From NCBI GenBank assembly GCA_016704535.1, contig JADIZZ010000002.1, positions 186,001 to 250,000 on the forward strand: a stretch of DNA of 64,000 nt, written 5' to 3'. A program made the translations under genes and the position numbers. The notes under the pieces were generated by a model that made no database searches, was not told the origin of the DNA, and saw nothing but the letters and a program-made list of their open reading frames with translations. Position 1 is the first letter of the stretch; every line of letters begins with the position of its first letter. This stretch comes from Betaproteobacteria bacterium. GTDB lineage: Bacteria > Pseudomonadota > Gammaproteobacteria > Burkholderiales > Burkholderiaceae_C. Positions 54,925 through 64,000 of this stretch are shown one piece after another.

Positions 54925-55368
54925 TCAGGCGACGCGGGTCTTGCGCGCCGGAGCCGCTTTCTTCGCAGGTGCGGCCTTCTTCGCCGCAGGCGCCTTTTTC
55001 GCGGGTGCGGCCTTGGCCGCGACCTTCGCAGCAGCCCTCTTCACCGCTGCGGCCGGTGCCACCGTCGCCGGCGCTGCCGCTGCGCTGCGCTTCTCGGCCT
55101 GGCGCACGGCCTTGTCGAGGGCCTTCTCGGCCTTCACGATGACCTTGTGCAGCCGGGTCTCGGCCTTCTTCAGCACCTGGTCGACCTTGCCCTGCGTGTC
55201 TTCGGTCTTCTTCAGCGCCAAGGCCTTGACGCGGGCCAGCTCCGTCGCGGCGGCGTCGCGCACACCGTCGAGCTTGCCCCGCACGGCATTGCGCACGTGC
55301 TGGGCCGCATCACCCAGGCTGTCGATGGCCTTGTTCAGTTCGGCATTGTTCGTCTTGCGGGTGGACAT
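54925..55368 (-). CDS. Histone H1-like / KAAPAKKA-repeat protein
   Basis: The 147-residue protein has an N-terminal helical domain (NAELNKAIDSLGDAAQHVRNAV ... RVKALALKKTEDTQGKVDQVLKKAE). An Ala/Lys/Pro-rich tail follows (repeats of AAPAKKAPAAKKAAPAKK), like AlgP or bacterial H1 (HC2-like) proteins. Such tails bind DNA. The N-terminus is coiled-coil-like. A GGAGAGCACG site precedes the ATG. It may compact the nucleoid or act as a regulator. Confidence 0.75.
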   Translation of the reverse strand: MSTRKTNNAELNKAIDSLGDAAQHVRNAVRGKLDGVRDAAATELARVKALALKKTEDTQGKVDQVLKKAETRLHKVIVKAEKALDKAVRQAEKRSAAAAPATVAPAAAVKRAAAKVAAKAAPAKKAPAAKKAAPAKKAAPARKTRVA

Positions 55369-55465
55369 CGTGCTCTCCTTCGATGACGGCGCGCGCTTGC
55401 GCGCTGATGCATCATCTTCGCAGCCTGGCGCGGGTGTGGCATTGCGTTGAAGCAGGTTCTCGTGC

Positions 55466-56221
55466 CTACAGCGCTGCCAAGGCGGCCTCCTGCCTTGTCG
55501 GCGACGCAAGAGGCTCATGCGGCAACAGGCGCTCGTATTCCTTCTTGACCACGGCGTGGCACTCGCAGGCGCGCTGCTCGAGTCCGGCAGGGTCGAGCAC
55601 CACGATATGGCCGCGCGCGTAGTGGATGAGCCCGGCATCCTGCAGGTGATGGGCCGCCTTGGTCACGCTCTCGCGGCGCACACCCAACATGCTGGCGATG
55701 AGCTCGTGTGTCGCCACGACCTCGGCGCTCCGCAAGCGGTCCAGGCCGTGCAGCAACCAGCCACAGAGCTGCTGTTCGATGGCGTGGTGGCGGTTGCAGA
55801 CACCGGTCTGCGCGATCTGCACGGCCAGCGCCTGGGTGTAGCGGAGCATGACCTGCCTCGCGGCACCGGACCGCTCGAACGCGTCCTTGATCGTCTGCGC
55901 CCCGATCCGAAATGCCTGACCCTCGATCAGAACCGAGGCCTGCCAGGTCGTGGTGCCGCCGCCCAGAAACAGGGCCGTGCCGACCATGCCTTCACGGCCC
56001 ACGACGGCGATTTCGGCCGACGCGCCGTTCTCCGTCATGTGCAGCAGCGAGACGATGGCGCTGGTTGGAAAGTATGCAAAGTGCTGTGGCCTGCCGGGCT
56101 CGCAGAGCACCTGCCCCTGGCGCAGGTCGACATGTTGCAGGTATTGCTGCAAGCCCGGCCCGCAGGCCCTCGTCAGCGCGGCGAGCAAGCGGTTGTCGTT
56201 CGGGACTTCGGGTTGGGTCAT
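55466..56221 (-). CDS. Crp/Fnr-family transcriptional regulator
   Basis: The protein of about 251 residues has a cNMP-binding-type beta barrel (RQGQVLCEPGRPQHFAYFPTSAIVSLLHM, GASAEIAVVGREGMVGTALFLGG). The helix-turn-helix follows (TTHELIASMLGVRRESVTKAAHHLQDAGLIHYARGHIVVLD). The cyclic nucleotide Arg-Ser of Crp is not visible in this stretch, and no Fnr-type N-terminal Cys cluster is seen, so the signal is unknown. The start is uncertain between 56221 (MTQPEV) and 56257 (MKGTQ). Confidence 0.87.
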   Translation of the reverse strand: MTQPEVPNDNRLLAALTRACGPGLQQYLQHVDLRQGQVLCEPGRPQHFAYFPTSAIVSLLHMTENGASAEIAVVGREGMVGTALFLGGGTTTWQASVLIEGQAFRIGAQTIKDAFERSGAARQVMLRYTQALAVQIAQTGVCNRHHAIEQQLCGWLLHGLDRLRSAEVVATHELIASMLGVRRESVTKAAHHLQDAGLIHYARGHIVVLDPAGLEQRACECHAVVKKEYERLLPHEPLASPTRQEAALAAL

Positions 56222-56353
56222 GACCACACGCCGGGACGCGGGTTGCGTCCCCTTCATCGCTTGTAAGCGATTCGCGCGACGAACCGTTGAGCGCAGTCAA
56301 GCGCCGGGGAAGTTGTGTTCGCTGGCGAACACAACACCGCGGTCAGGCGGCGG

Positions 56354-57076
56354 CTACCACTGCAGCGGCGGCAGGTCGTGGAAGATCCGGCGCGTGCCGA
56401 TGATCCATTGCTGCTTGAGTGCCTCGAAATAGGTGTCGCCGCTCTCGAAGCGCCGTTTCATCGTGACCTTCAGGCTGTCCCTGGCGTAACACAGCAGGTC
56501 GATGGGCATGCCCACCGACAGGTTGCTGAGCATGGTCGAGTCGTACGACACCAGCACGCACTTGGTGGCATCTTCCAGCGTGGCGCTGGGCGTCACCGCC
56601 AGGTCGAGGATGGGTTTGCCGTACTTGGCCTCGCCGGTCTGCAGGAAGCTGGTGTCGGTGCCAGCCTCGATGAAGTTGCCTTCGGCGTAGATGCGGAACA
56701 GCCGCATCTCTTCGCCCGCGATCTGGCCGCCGAGGATGAACGAGGCATTGAAGCTCAGGCCGCCGGTTTCCAGGTGCGGGCCGTCGCGGCGTTCGAGGTC
56801 GCGCATGGCATCGGCCACCAGGTTGGCCACGTCGAACATCGAGCTCACGCTGTACAGGTGGGGTGGCTCGGCGGCTGCTCGCCGCCGCAGCATGCTGATC
56901 ACGGCCTGGGTGGCGGCGAGCCCGCCCGAACTCAGCAGCACGAGCACCCGGTCGCCGGCGCGTTCGAACACGGTCATCTTGCAGAACCTGGCGTAGTTGT
57001 CGACACCGGCATGGGTGCGCGAGTCGCTCGCCAGGATGAGCCCTTCTTCCAGTTTCACGCCGACGCAATACGTCAT
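56354..57076 (-). CDS. Anbu-type proteasome-like peptidase (ancestral beta subunit)
   Basis: The 240-residue protein matches the Anbu/BPH group of Ntn hydrolases. MTYCVGVKLEEGLILASDSRTHAGVD opens it. Thr2 would be the nucleophile once Met is removed, with Asp in SDSRT and Lys in FCKM. GNFIEAGTDTSFLQTGEAKYGKPILDLAV is typical. Its ATG overlaps the stop of the transglutaminase gene (ATGA), a known genomic pairing of Anbu. The usual third and fourth partners (alpha-E and ATP-grasp proteins) are not in the window. It probably forms a ring-shaped peptidase of unknown targets. Confidence 0.9.
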   Translation of the reverse strand: MTYCVGVKLEEGLILASDSRTHAGVDNYARFCKMTVFERAGDRVLVLLSSGGLAATQAVISMLRRRAAAEPPHLYSVSSMFDVANLVADAMRDLERRDGPHLETGGLSFNASFILGGQIAGEEMRLFRIYAEGNFIEAGTDTSFLQTGEAKYGKPILDLAVTPSATLEDATKCVLVSYDSTMLSNLSVGMPIDLLCYARDSLKVTMKRRFESGDTYFEALKQQWIIGTRRIFHDLPPLQW

Positions 57077-57885
57077 GCGGCCTCCACCACGTCGGTCCAG
57101 ACCCTGAAACCTTCCAGCGTGTTCGCGCCGAACGTGCTGGACAGCGCCACGTCGCAGGCGTCGCGGCCCCGCGCCACCAGCACGCGGCCGATGCGCGGCA
57201 CGTTGTTGCGTGCATCGAAGGTGTACCAGCGGTCGCCGAGATAAGCCTCGAACCAGGCCGCGAAATCCATCGGGCCGTAGGGCGGATCGGTGCCGACATC
57301 GCCCAGGTAGCCCGTGCAGTAGCGCGCGGGGATGTTCATGCAGCGGCACAAGGCAATCGCCAGGTGGGCGTAGTCGCGGCAGACGCCGCGGCCCTCGGTG
57401 TGCGCTTCCATCGCGGTGCGGGTGTGCCGCGCATGCGCGTAGCCGAACTCGATGTGGCCATGCACGTAGTCGCAGATGGCCTGCACCCGCGCCCAGCCCG
57501 GCGGTACCGAGGCGAAGCGCTGCCAGGCGATGTCGCCCAGCAACTCCGTCTCGCAATAACGGCTGCCCAGCAGGTAGAGCAACGCGGATGCCGGCAGGTC
57601 TTCCACCGCGGTCTGTGGGGCCCTGGGTTCGACGACGTCGGGCGTGCCGCTGTCGTTGAGCACCGCATCACTGCGCAGCACGAACCGGCCCTGCGGCGCG
57701 ACGAGGCGGCTGCACCGGTTGCCGAACAGATCGAGGTAGCTGGTGATGGCTACGGCAGGGTTGGTCAGCAACGCATCGGGGCGCACCAGATCGGCCGACC
57801 GTGACGGGTGGATGCTCAGGGCCACCATCATCGGCGTCGGCTGCGCGCACAGGTATGTCATCTCGAAACCGACGCGTAGCTGCAT
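57073..57885 (-). CDS. Transglutaminase-like protein coupled to Anbu
   Basis: The 270-residue protein has an N-terminal barrel domain (MQLRVGFEMTYLC ... AITSYLDLFGN) and a transglutaminase-like core. Cys169 is in GRGVCRDYAHLA, and Asp224 in RWYTFDARNN. The residue usually occupied by the catalytic His of the Cys-His-Asp triad (DFHAWFEAY in typical members) is Ala209 here (MDFAAWFEAYLG). This may be a feature of the Anbu-associated subgroup or a loss of activity. The ATG at 57885 (MQLRV) starts the domain; the frame is open upstream. Confidence 0.87.
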   Translation of the reverse strand: MQLRVGFEMTYLCAQPTPMMVALSIHPSRSADLVRPDALLTNPAVAITSYLDLFGNRCSRLVAPQGRFVLRSDAVLNDSGTPDVVEPRAPQTAVEDLPASALLYLLGSRYCETELLGDIAWQRFASVPPGWARVQAICDYVHGHIEFGYAHARHTRTAMEAHTEGRGVCRDYAHLAIALCRCMNIPARYCTGYLGDVGTDPPYGPMDFAAWFEAYLGDRWYTFDARNNVPRIGRVLVARGRDACDVALSSTFGANTLEGFRVWTDVVEAA

Positions 57886-58074
57886 GATGGCCTTCCCCGG
57901 CCGCACCCTGTCGACCGCGCGGCAGAGGTGCTTGTCCACTCCAGTTGAAAGTGTCGCTGTTGCCAGCGCTCGCCATCTGTTCGGCATCAAACAAACGGGG
58001 CGCCTCCGGAGTCCCTACAGTACGGTTTGACAGCCCGGTGGCACGGAGAGGCTGGCCCCGACGACGACACCCCC

Positions 58075-58863
58075 ATGATCGAGTCCCTGCTGCTGACCAC
58101 GGCCCGCGTCTGTACGTTCTTCGGCACGCAGGCGCTGACCGGCGCGAGCGGGTTCTTCTTCGAACGCGACGCGCGTCTGTACCTCGTCACCAACCGCCAT
58201 GTGCTGGTCGACCGGCCCAGCGGCCACCTGCCCGACCGCATCGAGATCGAGGTGCACACCGACGCCGACAACCTGACGCGCGCGGCCGTGCTTTCGGTGC
58301 TGCTGTACCGCGACGGCAAGGCCATCTGGCACCAGGGGCGCGACAGTGCGGGTGAGATCGATGTCGCGGCGATCGAGCTCGACCGCGCCGCCTTGCCCGC
58401 CGCCGTGGCGCTGCGTTGTTTCACGCCCGCCCACCTGCAGCACCCCTTGCAGAAGGTCAAGGTGGGTACGCCGCTGCTGGTGGTGGGCTTCCCGCTGGGC
58501 TTCCACGACACGCTGCACCACTTGCCGGTGGTGCGGCAGGCGGTCATCGCGTCGTCGTTCGGTTTGCGCTTCCAGGGCAAGGGCTACTTCCTGACCGATG
58601 CACGAACCCACCGCGGCACCAGCGGCGCGCCGGTGGTGATGCAGGACGACGGCGGCGACCCGCAGCTGCCCTGGAAGCTGCTGGGTGTGCATTCCGCGCG
58701 CCTGGAGGCGGGCGGACGCGGTCTGCCGGTGGAGGAAGCACTGGGCCTGAACTGCGCCTGGTACGCGGACATCCTGCTCACGCTCACGCGCGGCGCACCG
58801 CTGGCAGCGGGTGGGGACGAAGCAGGAGCGAGTGTCGGCCCTGCGCCGCAACGCCTGTCGTAG
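58075..58863 (+). CDS. Trypsin-like serine protease
   Basis: The 262-residue protein has a chymotrypsin-fold core: His42 in VTNRHV, Asp96 in EIDVAAIE and Ser183 in RGTSGAPV. No signal peptide was found, so it may be cytoplasmic. It resembles short HtrA-like or 'trypsin-2' bacterial proteases without a PDZ domain. It is divergent from the Anbu/transglutaminase pair across a 189-base gap. The ATG at 58075 (MIESLLL) is preferred over a GTG at 58027. Confidence 0.82.
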   Translation: MIESLLLTTARVCTFFGTQALTGASGFFFERDARLYLVTNRHVLVDRPSGHLPDRIEIEVHTDADNLTRAAVLSVLLYRDGKAIWHQGRDSAGEIDVAAIELDRAALPAAVALRCFTPAHLQHPLQKVKVGTPLLVVGFPLGFHDTLHHLPVVRQAVIASSFGLRFQGKGYFLTDARTHRGTSGAPVVMQDDGGDPQLPWKLLGVHSARLEAGGRGLPVEEALGLNCAWYADILLTLTRGAPLAAGGDEAGASVGPAPQRLS

Positions 58864-58900
58864 ATGCCTGCTGCCGCGTGAACGCGGTAGATTCCAGAGG

Positions 58901-59725
58901 GTGATTTCGCCTGACGCTTCTTCGCTGTCGCATTCCCGCAGCGTCTTCGCGATGCCGAAGATGGACTGTCCGTCCGAGGAACGCCTCATCCGCATGGCGC
59001 TGCAGGACCTGCCGGGCGTTTCGCTGAGCTTCGACCTGGCGGGCCGCCGGCTCACGGCCGTGCACCCCGGGTCGGCAGCGGCGGTGTTGGGGCGCCTGAC
59101 GCCGCTGGGCCTGGGCGCAACGCAGCTCAGCAGCGAGGTCGTCGCAGAGCCGGATGCTCGGCCGCCCGCCGCGGACGACGTCGCCGAGGCTCGAACGCTG
59201 AAGATCCTGCTCGGCATCAACGCGGTCATGTTCGTCGTGGAACTGGGGCTGGGGCTGCTGGCCCAGTCGACCGGGTTGGTGGCCGACTCGCTGGACATGT
59301 TTGCCGATGCCGCGGTCTACGGGCTGGCGCTGTATGCCGTGGGCCGCGCGGCGAGCCTGAAGCTGCGCGCGGCCCATGTGGCGGGCTGGCTGCAGATCGT
59401 GCTGGCGCTGGGTGTGCTGCTGGACGTCGGGCGGCGCAGCCTTTACGGCAACGAGCCGATGTCGGGCCTGATGGTGGCTGTGGGCCTGCTGGCCCTGGCC
59501 GCCAACGTGACCTGTCTGGTACTGATCGCCCGGCAGCGCGACCGCGGCGCGCACATGAAGGCGAGCTATATCTTCTCGGCCAACGACGTGCTGGCCAACG
59601 CGGGCGTCATGGCCGCCGGCGGCCTGGTGGCGTGGACCGGTTCGCGCGTTCCCGACCTGGTGGCCGGTGCGGTCATCGCGGCGCTCGTCCTGCACGGCGC
59701 GCGGCGCATTCTGGCGTTGCGTTGA
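58901..59725 (+). CDS. Cation diffusion facilitator-type transporter with HMA-like N-terminus
   Basis: The protein, about 274 residues, starts with a heavy-metal-like segment (PKMDCPSEERLIRMALQDLPGVSLSFDLAGRRL). A CDF membrane domain of about six helices follows. DxxxD appears in SLDMFADAAVYG, and an Asn/Asp pair in SANDVLANAGV, where CDF zinc sites usually have His/Asp. Cytoplasmic C-terminal extension is absent. It likely exports a divalent metal. GTG at 58901 is used since similarity may extend upstream of MPKMDC; ATG at 58952 is the alternative. Confidence 0.78.
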   Translation: MISPDASSLSHSRSVFAMPKMDCPSEERLIRMALQDLPGVSLSFDLAGRRLTAVHPGSAAAVLGRLTPLGLGATQLSSEVVAEPDARPPAADDVAEARTLKILLGINAVMFVVELGLGLLAQSTGLVADSLDMFADAAVYGLALYAVGRAASLKLRAAHVAGWLQIVLALGVLLDVGRRSLYGNEPMSGLMVAVGLLALAANVTCLVLIARQRDRGAHMKASYIFSANDVLANAGVMAAGGLVAWTGSRVPDLVAGAVIAALVLHGARRILALR

Positions 59726-59790
59726 ACGCCGAGGCCTTTACGCGACTCACCGACGCAGCGTTCCCCCCACGCGGCGCCCCGCTGCACGCG

Positions 59791-60486
59791 TCAAGGCACC
59801 AGCGCACGGATGCGTGACCACAGCGCGGCCTTGGACACCGTGGTCATGGCCATGGCCTTCATGCAGATGTCCAGCCGGTGCGGACGCTCGCGCAGGTTCT
59901 CGATGGCCTTGGCCAGATCGGCCGCCACGTTGTCGCCGTAGGCAGCCCGGGCTTTGTCGATGGCACGTCGCAAGAGCTTCTTCGGCGGCGCCATCATCGC
60001 CAGGTCGATGAGGTCGCGGCAGAGCACCGCATCGTCGCGCCAGCGGTCGGCGTTGGCCAGCAGCTTGCTGGTCACCATGTCCAGCGGCGTGAGGGTGGCC
60101 ACGCCGCACAGGCGGTCGTCGGGGCCGGGCGAGTCGAGCTTGATGCGACCCTCGAGCACGATCTCGAGCTTGATGGCGGCGCCGTCCACCTGCAGCAGCG
60201 TGCGCATGCCGTACTGGTCGGCGCGTATCTCGCGCGACGGGGTCAGTACCTGGCCGGGCCGGGTGATGGCGCGCAGGCCCTCGGGGCCCATCAGGTGCTG
60301 GCGCAGCTGTCGGTAACCGTCGACCCGAGATACCAGAAAGTCGATGTCGACCGACTCGCGGTACTCGCCGAAGCGCAAGGCCATGGCCGTGCCTCCGCCG
60401 AAGAGGCAGCCGTTCGCCAGCAGCGCGTCGGCGTCCAGCGCCTGCAGGACGGTGGCGATGCGGCGGTGGTGGGGACGTTCAAACAA
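59791..60486 (-). CDS. AbiEii/AbiGii-type nucleotidyltransferase toxin
   Basis: The 231-residue protein shows the DUF1814/AbiEii motif LFGGGTAMALRFGEYRESVDIDFL. The GGGTA loop is at 30-34 and the D-x-D metal pair at Asp47/Asp49, and LTPLDMVTSKLLANADRWRDDAVLCRDLIDLAMM follows. Such proteins are nucleotidyltransferase toxins. The start is TTG at 60486, overlapping the regulator's stop by eight bases (TTGTTTGA). It is the second gene of a TA-like pair. Target RNA or protein unknown. Confidence 0.82.
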   Translation of the reverse strand: MFERPHHRRIATVLQALDADALLANGCLFGGGTAMALRFGEYRESVDIDFLVSRVDGYRQLRQHLMGPEGLRAITRPGQVLTPSREIRADQYGMRTLLQVDGAAIKLEIVLEGRIKLDSPGPDDRLCGVATLTPLDMVTSKLLANADRWRDDAVLCRDLIDLAMMAPPKKLLRRAIDKARAAYGDNVAADLAKAIENLRERPHRLDICMKAMAMTTVSKAALWSRIRALVP

Positions 60487-60958
60487 GCAGGCGCCCTCCG
60501 CCCAGCTGCTTCACCAGGGCCTGCACCAGGGCCTGCTCGGCTGGCTCGAAAAGGGCGTGGTCGATGTGCCGCCAGTTGCGTTCGTACAGGCTCAAGGCCT
60601 CTTGCGGGCTGAGATCGTCCACACCGTGCAGCTGCCAGGCCAGGCCCTTGAGCTGCGGGTAGTCGTCCAGGCGCACCCGGGCCGGAACGCCGATGGCGGC
60701 CACAGGTGCCGGCGGCGCGTTGGGGTCGCGCAGCTCGAGTTGCAGGCCGACTGCGTCGATGGCGCTCAGATAGGCGCCCAGGGTCACCGAAGGCTCGCCG
60801 CGCTCGATGCGGTGCAAGGTGACACGCGACATGCCGGCCGCTTCCGCCGCCGTGGTGGCGCTGACCTTCTGCTGCTCGCGGTGTGCGCGGATGCGCTCGC
60901 CCAAGGCCTTCAGGCGGGCTGCGAGGACTTCTCCGACGGGAGGGGATCTGGCCGGCAT
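60479..60958 (-). CDS. HTH (Xre-type) antitoxin/regulator paired with AbiEii-type toxin
   Basis: The 159-residue protein has a Xre/Cro helix-turn-helix (LKALGERIRAHREQQKVSATTAAEAAGMSRVTLHRIERGEPSVTLGAYLSAIDAVGL). An uncharacterised C-terminal domain follows (RVRLDDYPQLKGLAWQLHGVDDLSPQEALSLYERNWRHIDH), known with AbiEii partners. It is the likely antitoxin and autorepressor. A TACAAA-N8-TTTGTA operator and a sigma-70-like promoter lie just upstream. The gene pair sits 154 bases from gyrB. Confidence 0.85.
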   Translation of the reverse strand: MPARSPPVGEVLAARLKALGERIRAHREQQKVSATTAAEAAGMSRVTLHRIERGEPSVTLGAYLSAIDAVGLQLELRDPNAPPAPVAAIGVPARVRLDDYPQLKGLAWQLHGVDDLSPQEALSLYERNWRHIDHALFEPAEQALVQALVKQLGGGRLLV

Positions 60959-60973
60959 TTGCTTCTCATTCTA

Positions 60974-60993
60974 TACAAACATAATGCTTTGTA
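60974..60993 (-). promoter_or_regulatory. TACAAA-N8-TTTGTA operator and TTACGT-N17-TATAGA promoter of the TA pair
   Basis: The perfect inverted repeat lies inside an AT-rich patch unlike the rest of the window. On the minus strand TTACGT (just before it) and TATAGA (overlapping its end), 17 bases apart, form a near-consensus sigma-70 promoter about 15 bases from the ATG at 60958. The repeat would cover the -10/spacer, fitting autorepression by the HTH protein. Bound protein is inferred. Confidence 0.6.
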
Positions 60994-61132
60994 CGTAATG
61001 GGAAGCACATTTTGGTTTGATCTGCGCCCGCTGGGCACTGCCTGATCAGAACGGCCTTGAAGCCTGCAGGGCACCACGCCTGGGCGCTGACAGCCTCGGC
61101 CTTGCGGCTGTTTCCACGCCGATGGCACACGT

Positions 61133-63736
<2,604 letters not shown>

Positions 63737-63780
63737 TCAAGGGCGGGGCATCCACTTGCGGCCCCTCTAGAAACGCTGAA

Positions 63781-63797
63781 GCGGGCCTGTGGCCCGC
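63781..63797 (-). terminator. Hairpin between dnaN and gyrB
   Basis: GCGGGCC and GGCCCGC pair across TGT, a perfect 7-bp stem in the 104-base gap between the dnaN stop and gyrB start. It is not followed by a clear U-run on the minus strand (TTCAGCGTTTC). It could attenuate or stabilise rather than terminate, as both genes are co-directional. Confidence 0.5.
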
Positions 63798-63828
63798 TGC
63801 TGTCTGTGCTGCTCTTTCGGCAGCGGCG

Positions 63829-64000
63829 CTAGATGCGCATGGGCATCACGACGTACTTGAAGCCGGGTTGCTCAGGCACGCTGAACAGCGCGCTGGCGGC
63901 GCTGTCCTGCAGTTCCAGCTTCACCATGTCGTGCGGGCAGTTGGCCAGCACGTCGATGAGGTAGGTGACGTTGAAACCGATCTCGATGGCGTCGCCGTCG
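63829..64000 (-). CDS. dnaN: DNA polymerase III beta subunit (sliding clamp), C-terminal part
   Basis: The minus-strand frame ends with GFKYVVMPMRI, then TAG at 63829-63831. The stretch FNVTYLIDVLANCPHDMVKLEL precedes it, matching the last beta strands of DnaN. This end (YVVMPMR) is highly conserved in proteobacterial clamps. Only the last 56 codons are in the window, the rest lies to the right. It precedes gyrB on the same strand. Confidence 0.95.
   Translation of the reverse strand, partial: DGDAIEIGFNVTYLIDVLANCPHDMVKLELQDSAASALFSVPEQPGFKYVVMPMRI

Overview
The window is a very G+C-rich bacterial chromosome segment, most likely from a betaproteobacterium of the order Burkholderiales (Rubrivivax/Leptothrix/Methylibium-like). 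This is judged from orphan TctC/Bug-type receptors, the DUF3297 and DUF349 proteins, a family of lipoproteins with a YKYPALFP motif, the proteobacterial gshA and the overall protein flavour. It ends at the right with gyrB and the 3' end of dnaN, both on the minus strand, so dnaA and the chromosomal origin probably lie just beyond the right edge. No rRNA, tRNA or CRISPR array was seen.

Layout. 1-5.8 kb: end of a universal stress protein, an IS91-like transposase scar, a cation/proton antiporter, a lactate/malate dehydrogenase-like enzyme, rdgC, a rhodanese and a large lipoprotein. 5.8-6.55 kb: a rearrangement scar holding a decayed second copy of the rhodanese 3' end, the first 18 codons of a polA gene, and one copy of a dispersed intergenic repeat. 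6.5-14.2 kb: a membrane Ser/Thr kinase coupled to an OmpA-like lipoprotein, then a GGDEF-EAL protein and a secreted subtilase with tandem EGFILA hexapeptides. 14.4-20.9 kb: a minus-strand peptidoglycan-recycling operon (serine hydrolase, AmiD-like amidase, small lipoprotein, GHL10 glycosidase, MurQ, NagX-like membrane protein), preceded by gshA. 22.7-30 kb: a lipoprotein, two coupled glycosyltransferase-like genes, a ProQ-domain protein, two TctC receptors, a SYLF protein and a small Cys-rich protein.

30.2-39.7 kb: a two-domain glycosyltransferase, a second IS91-like scar, then a long minus-strand cluster in the order cynA-cynB-cynD-cynS-TRAP(P-Q-M)-DUF1348. It suggests cyanate import and hydrolysis with a TRAP transporter attached. 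39.9-48.2 kb: a membrane-tethered response regulator, a PAS histidine kinase/LuxR regulator pair, a ModA-like 3' remnant, a CAT-like acetyltransferase, a CaiB/BaiF CoA-transferase and several small housekeeping-type genes. 48.4-54.8 kb: a DUF349 protein and a complete E1alpha-E1beta-E2 branched-chain 2-oxoacid dehydrogenase operon. 54.9-59.7 kb: a histone H1-like protein, a Crp/Fnr regulator, an Anbu proteasome-like peptidase coupled to a transglutaminase-like protein, a divergent trypsin-like protease and a CDF-type transporter. 59.8-61 kb: a HTH/AbiEii-type toxin-antitoxin pair with an AT-rich promoter and a clear inverted-repeat operator. Many operon junctions are stop/start overlaps, several with GTG or TTG starts. 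Two IS scars, three truncated genes and three copies of an intergenic repeat show that the left two thirds has been rearranged repeatedly.
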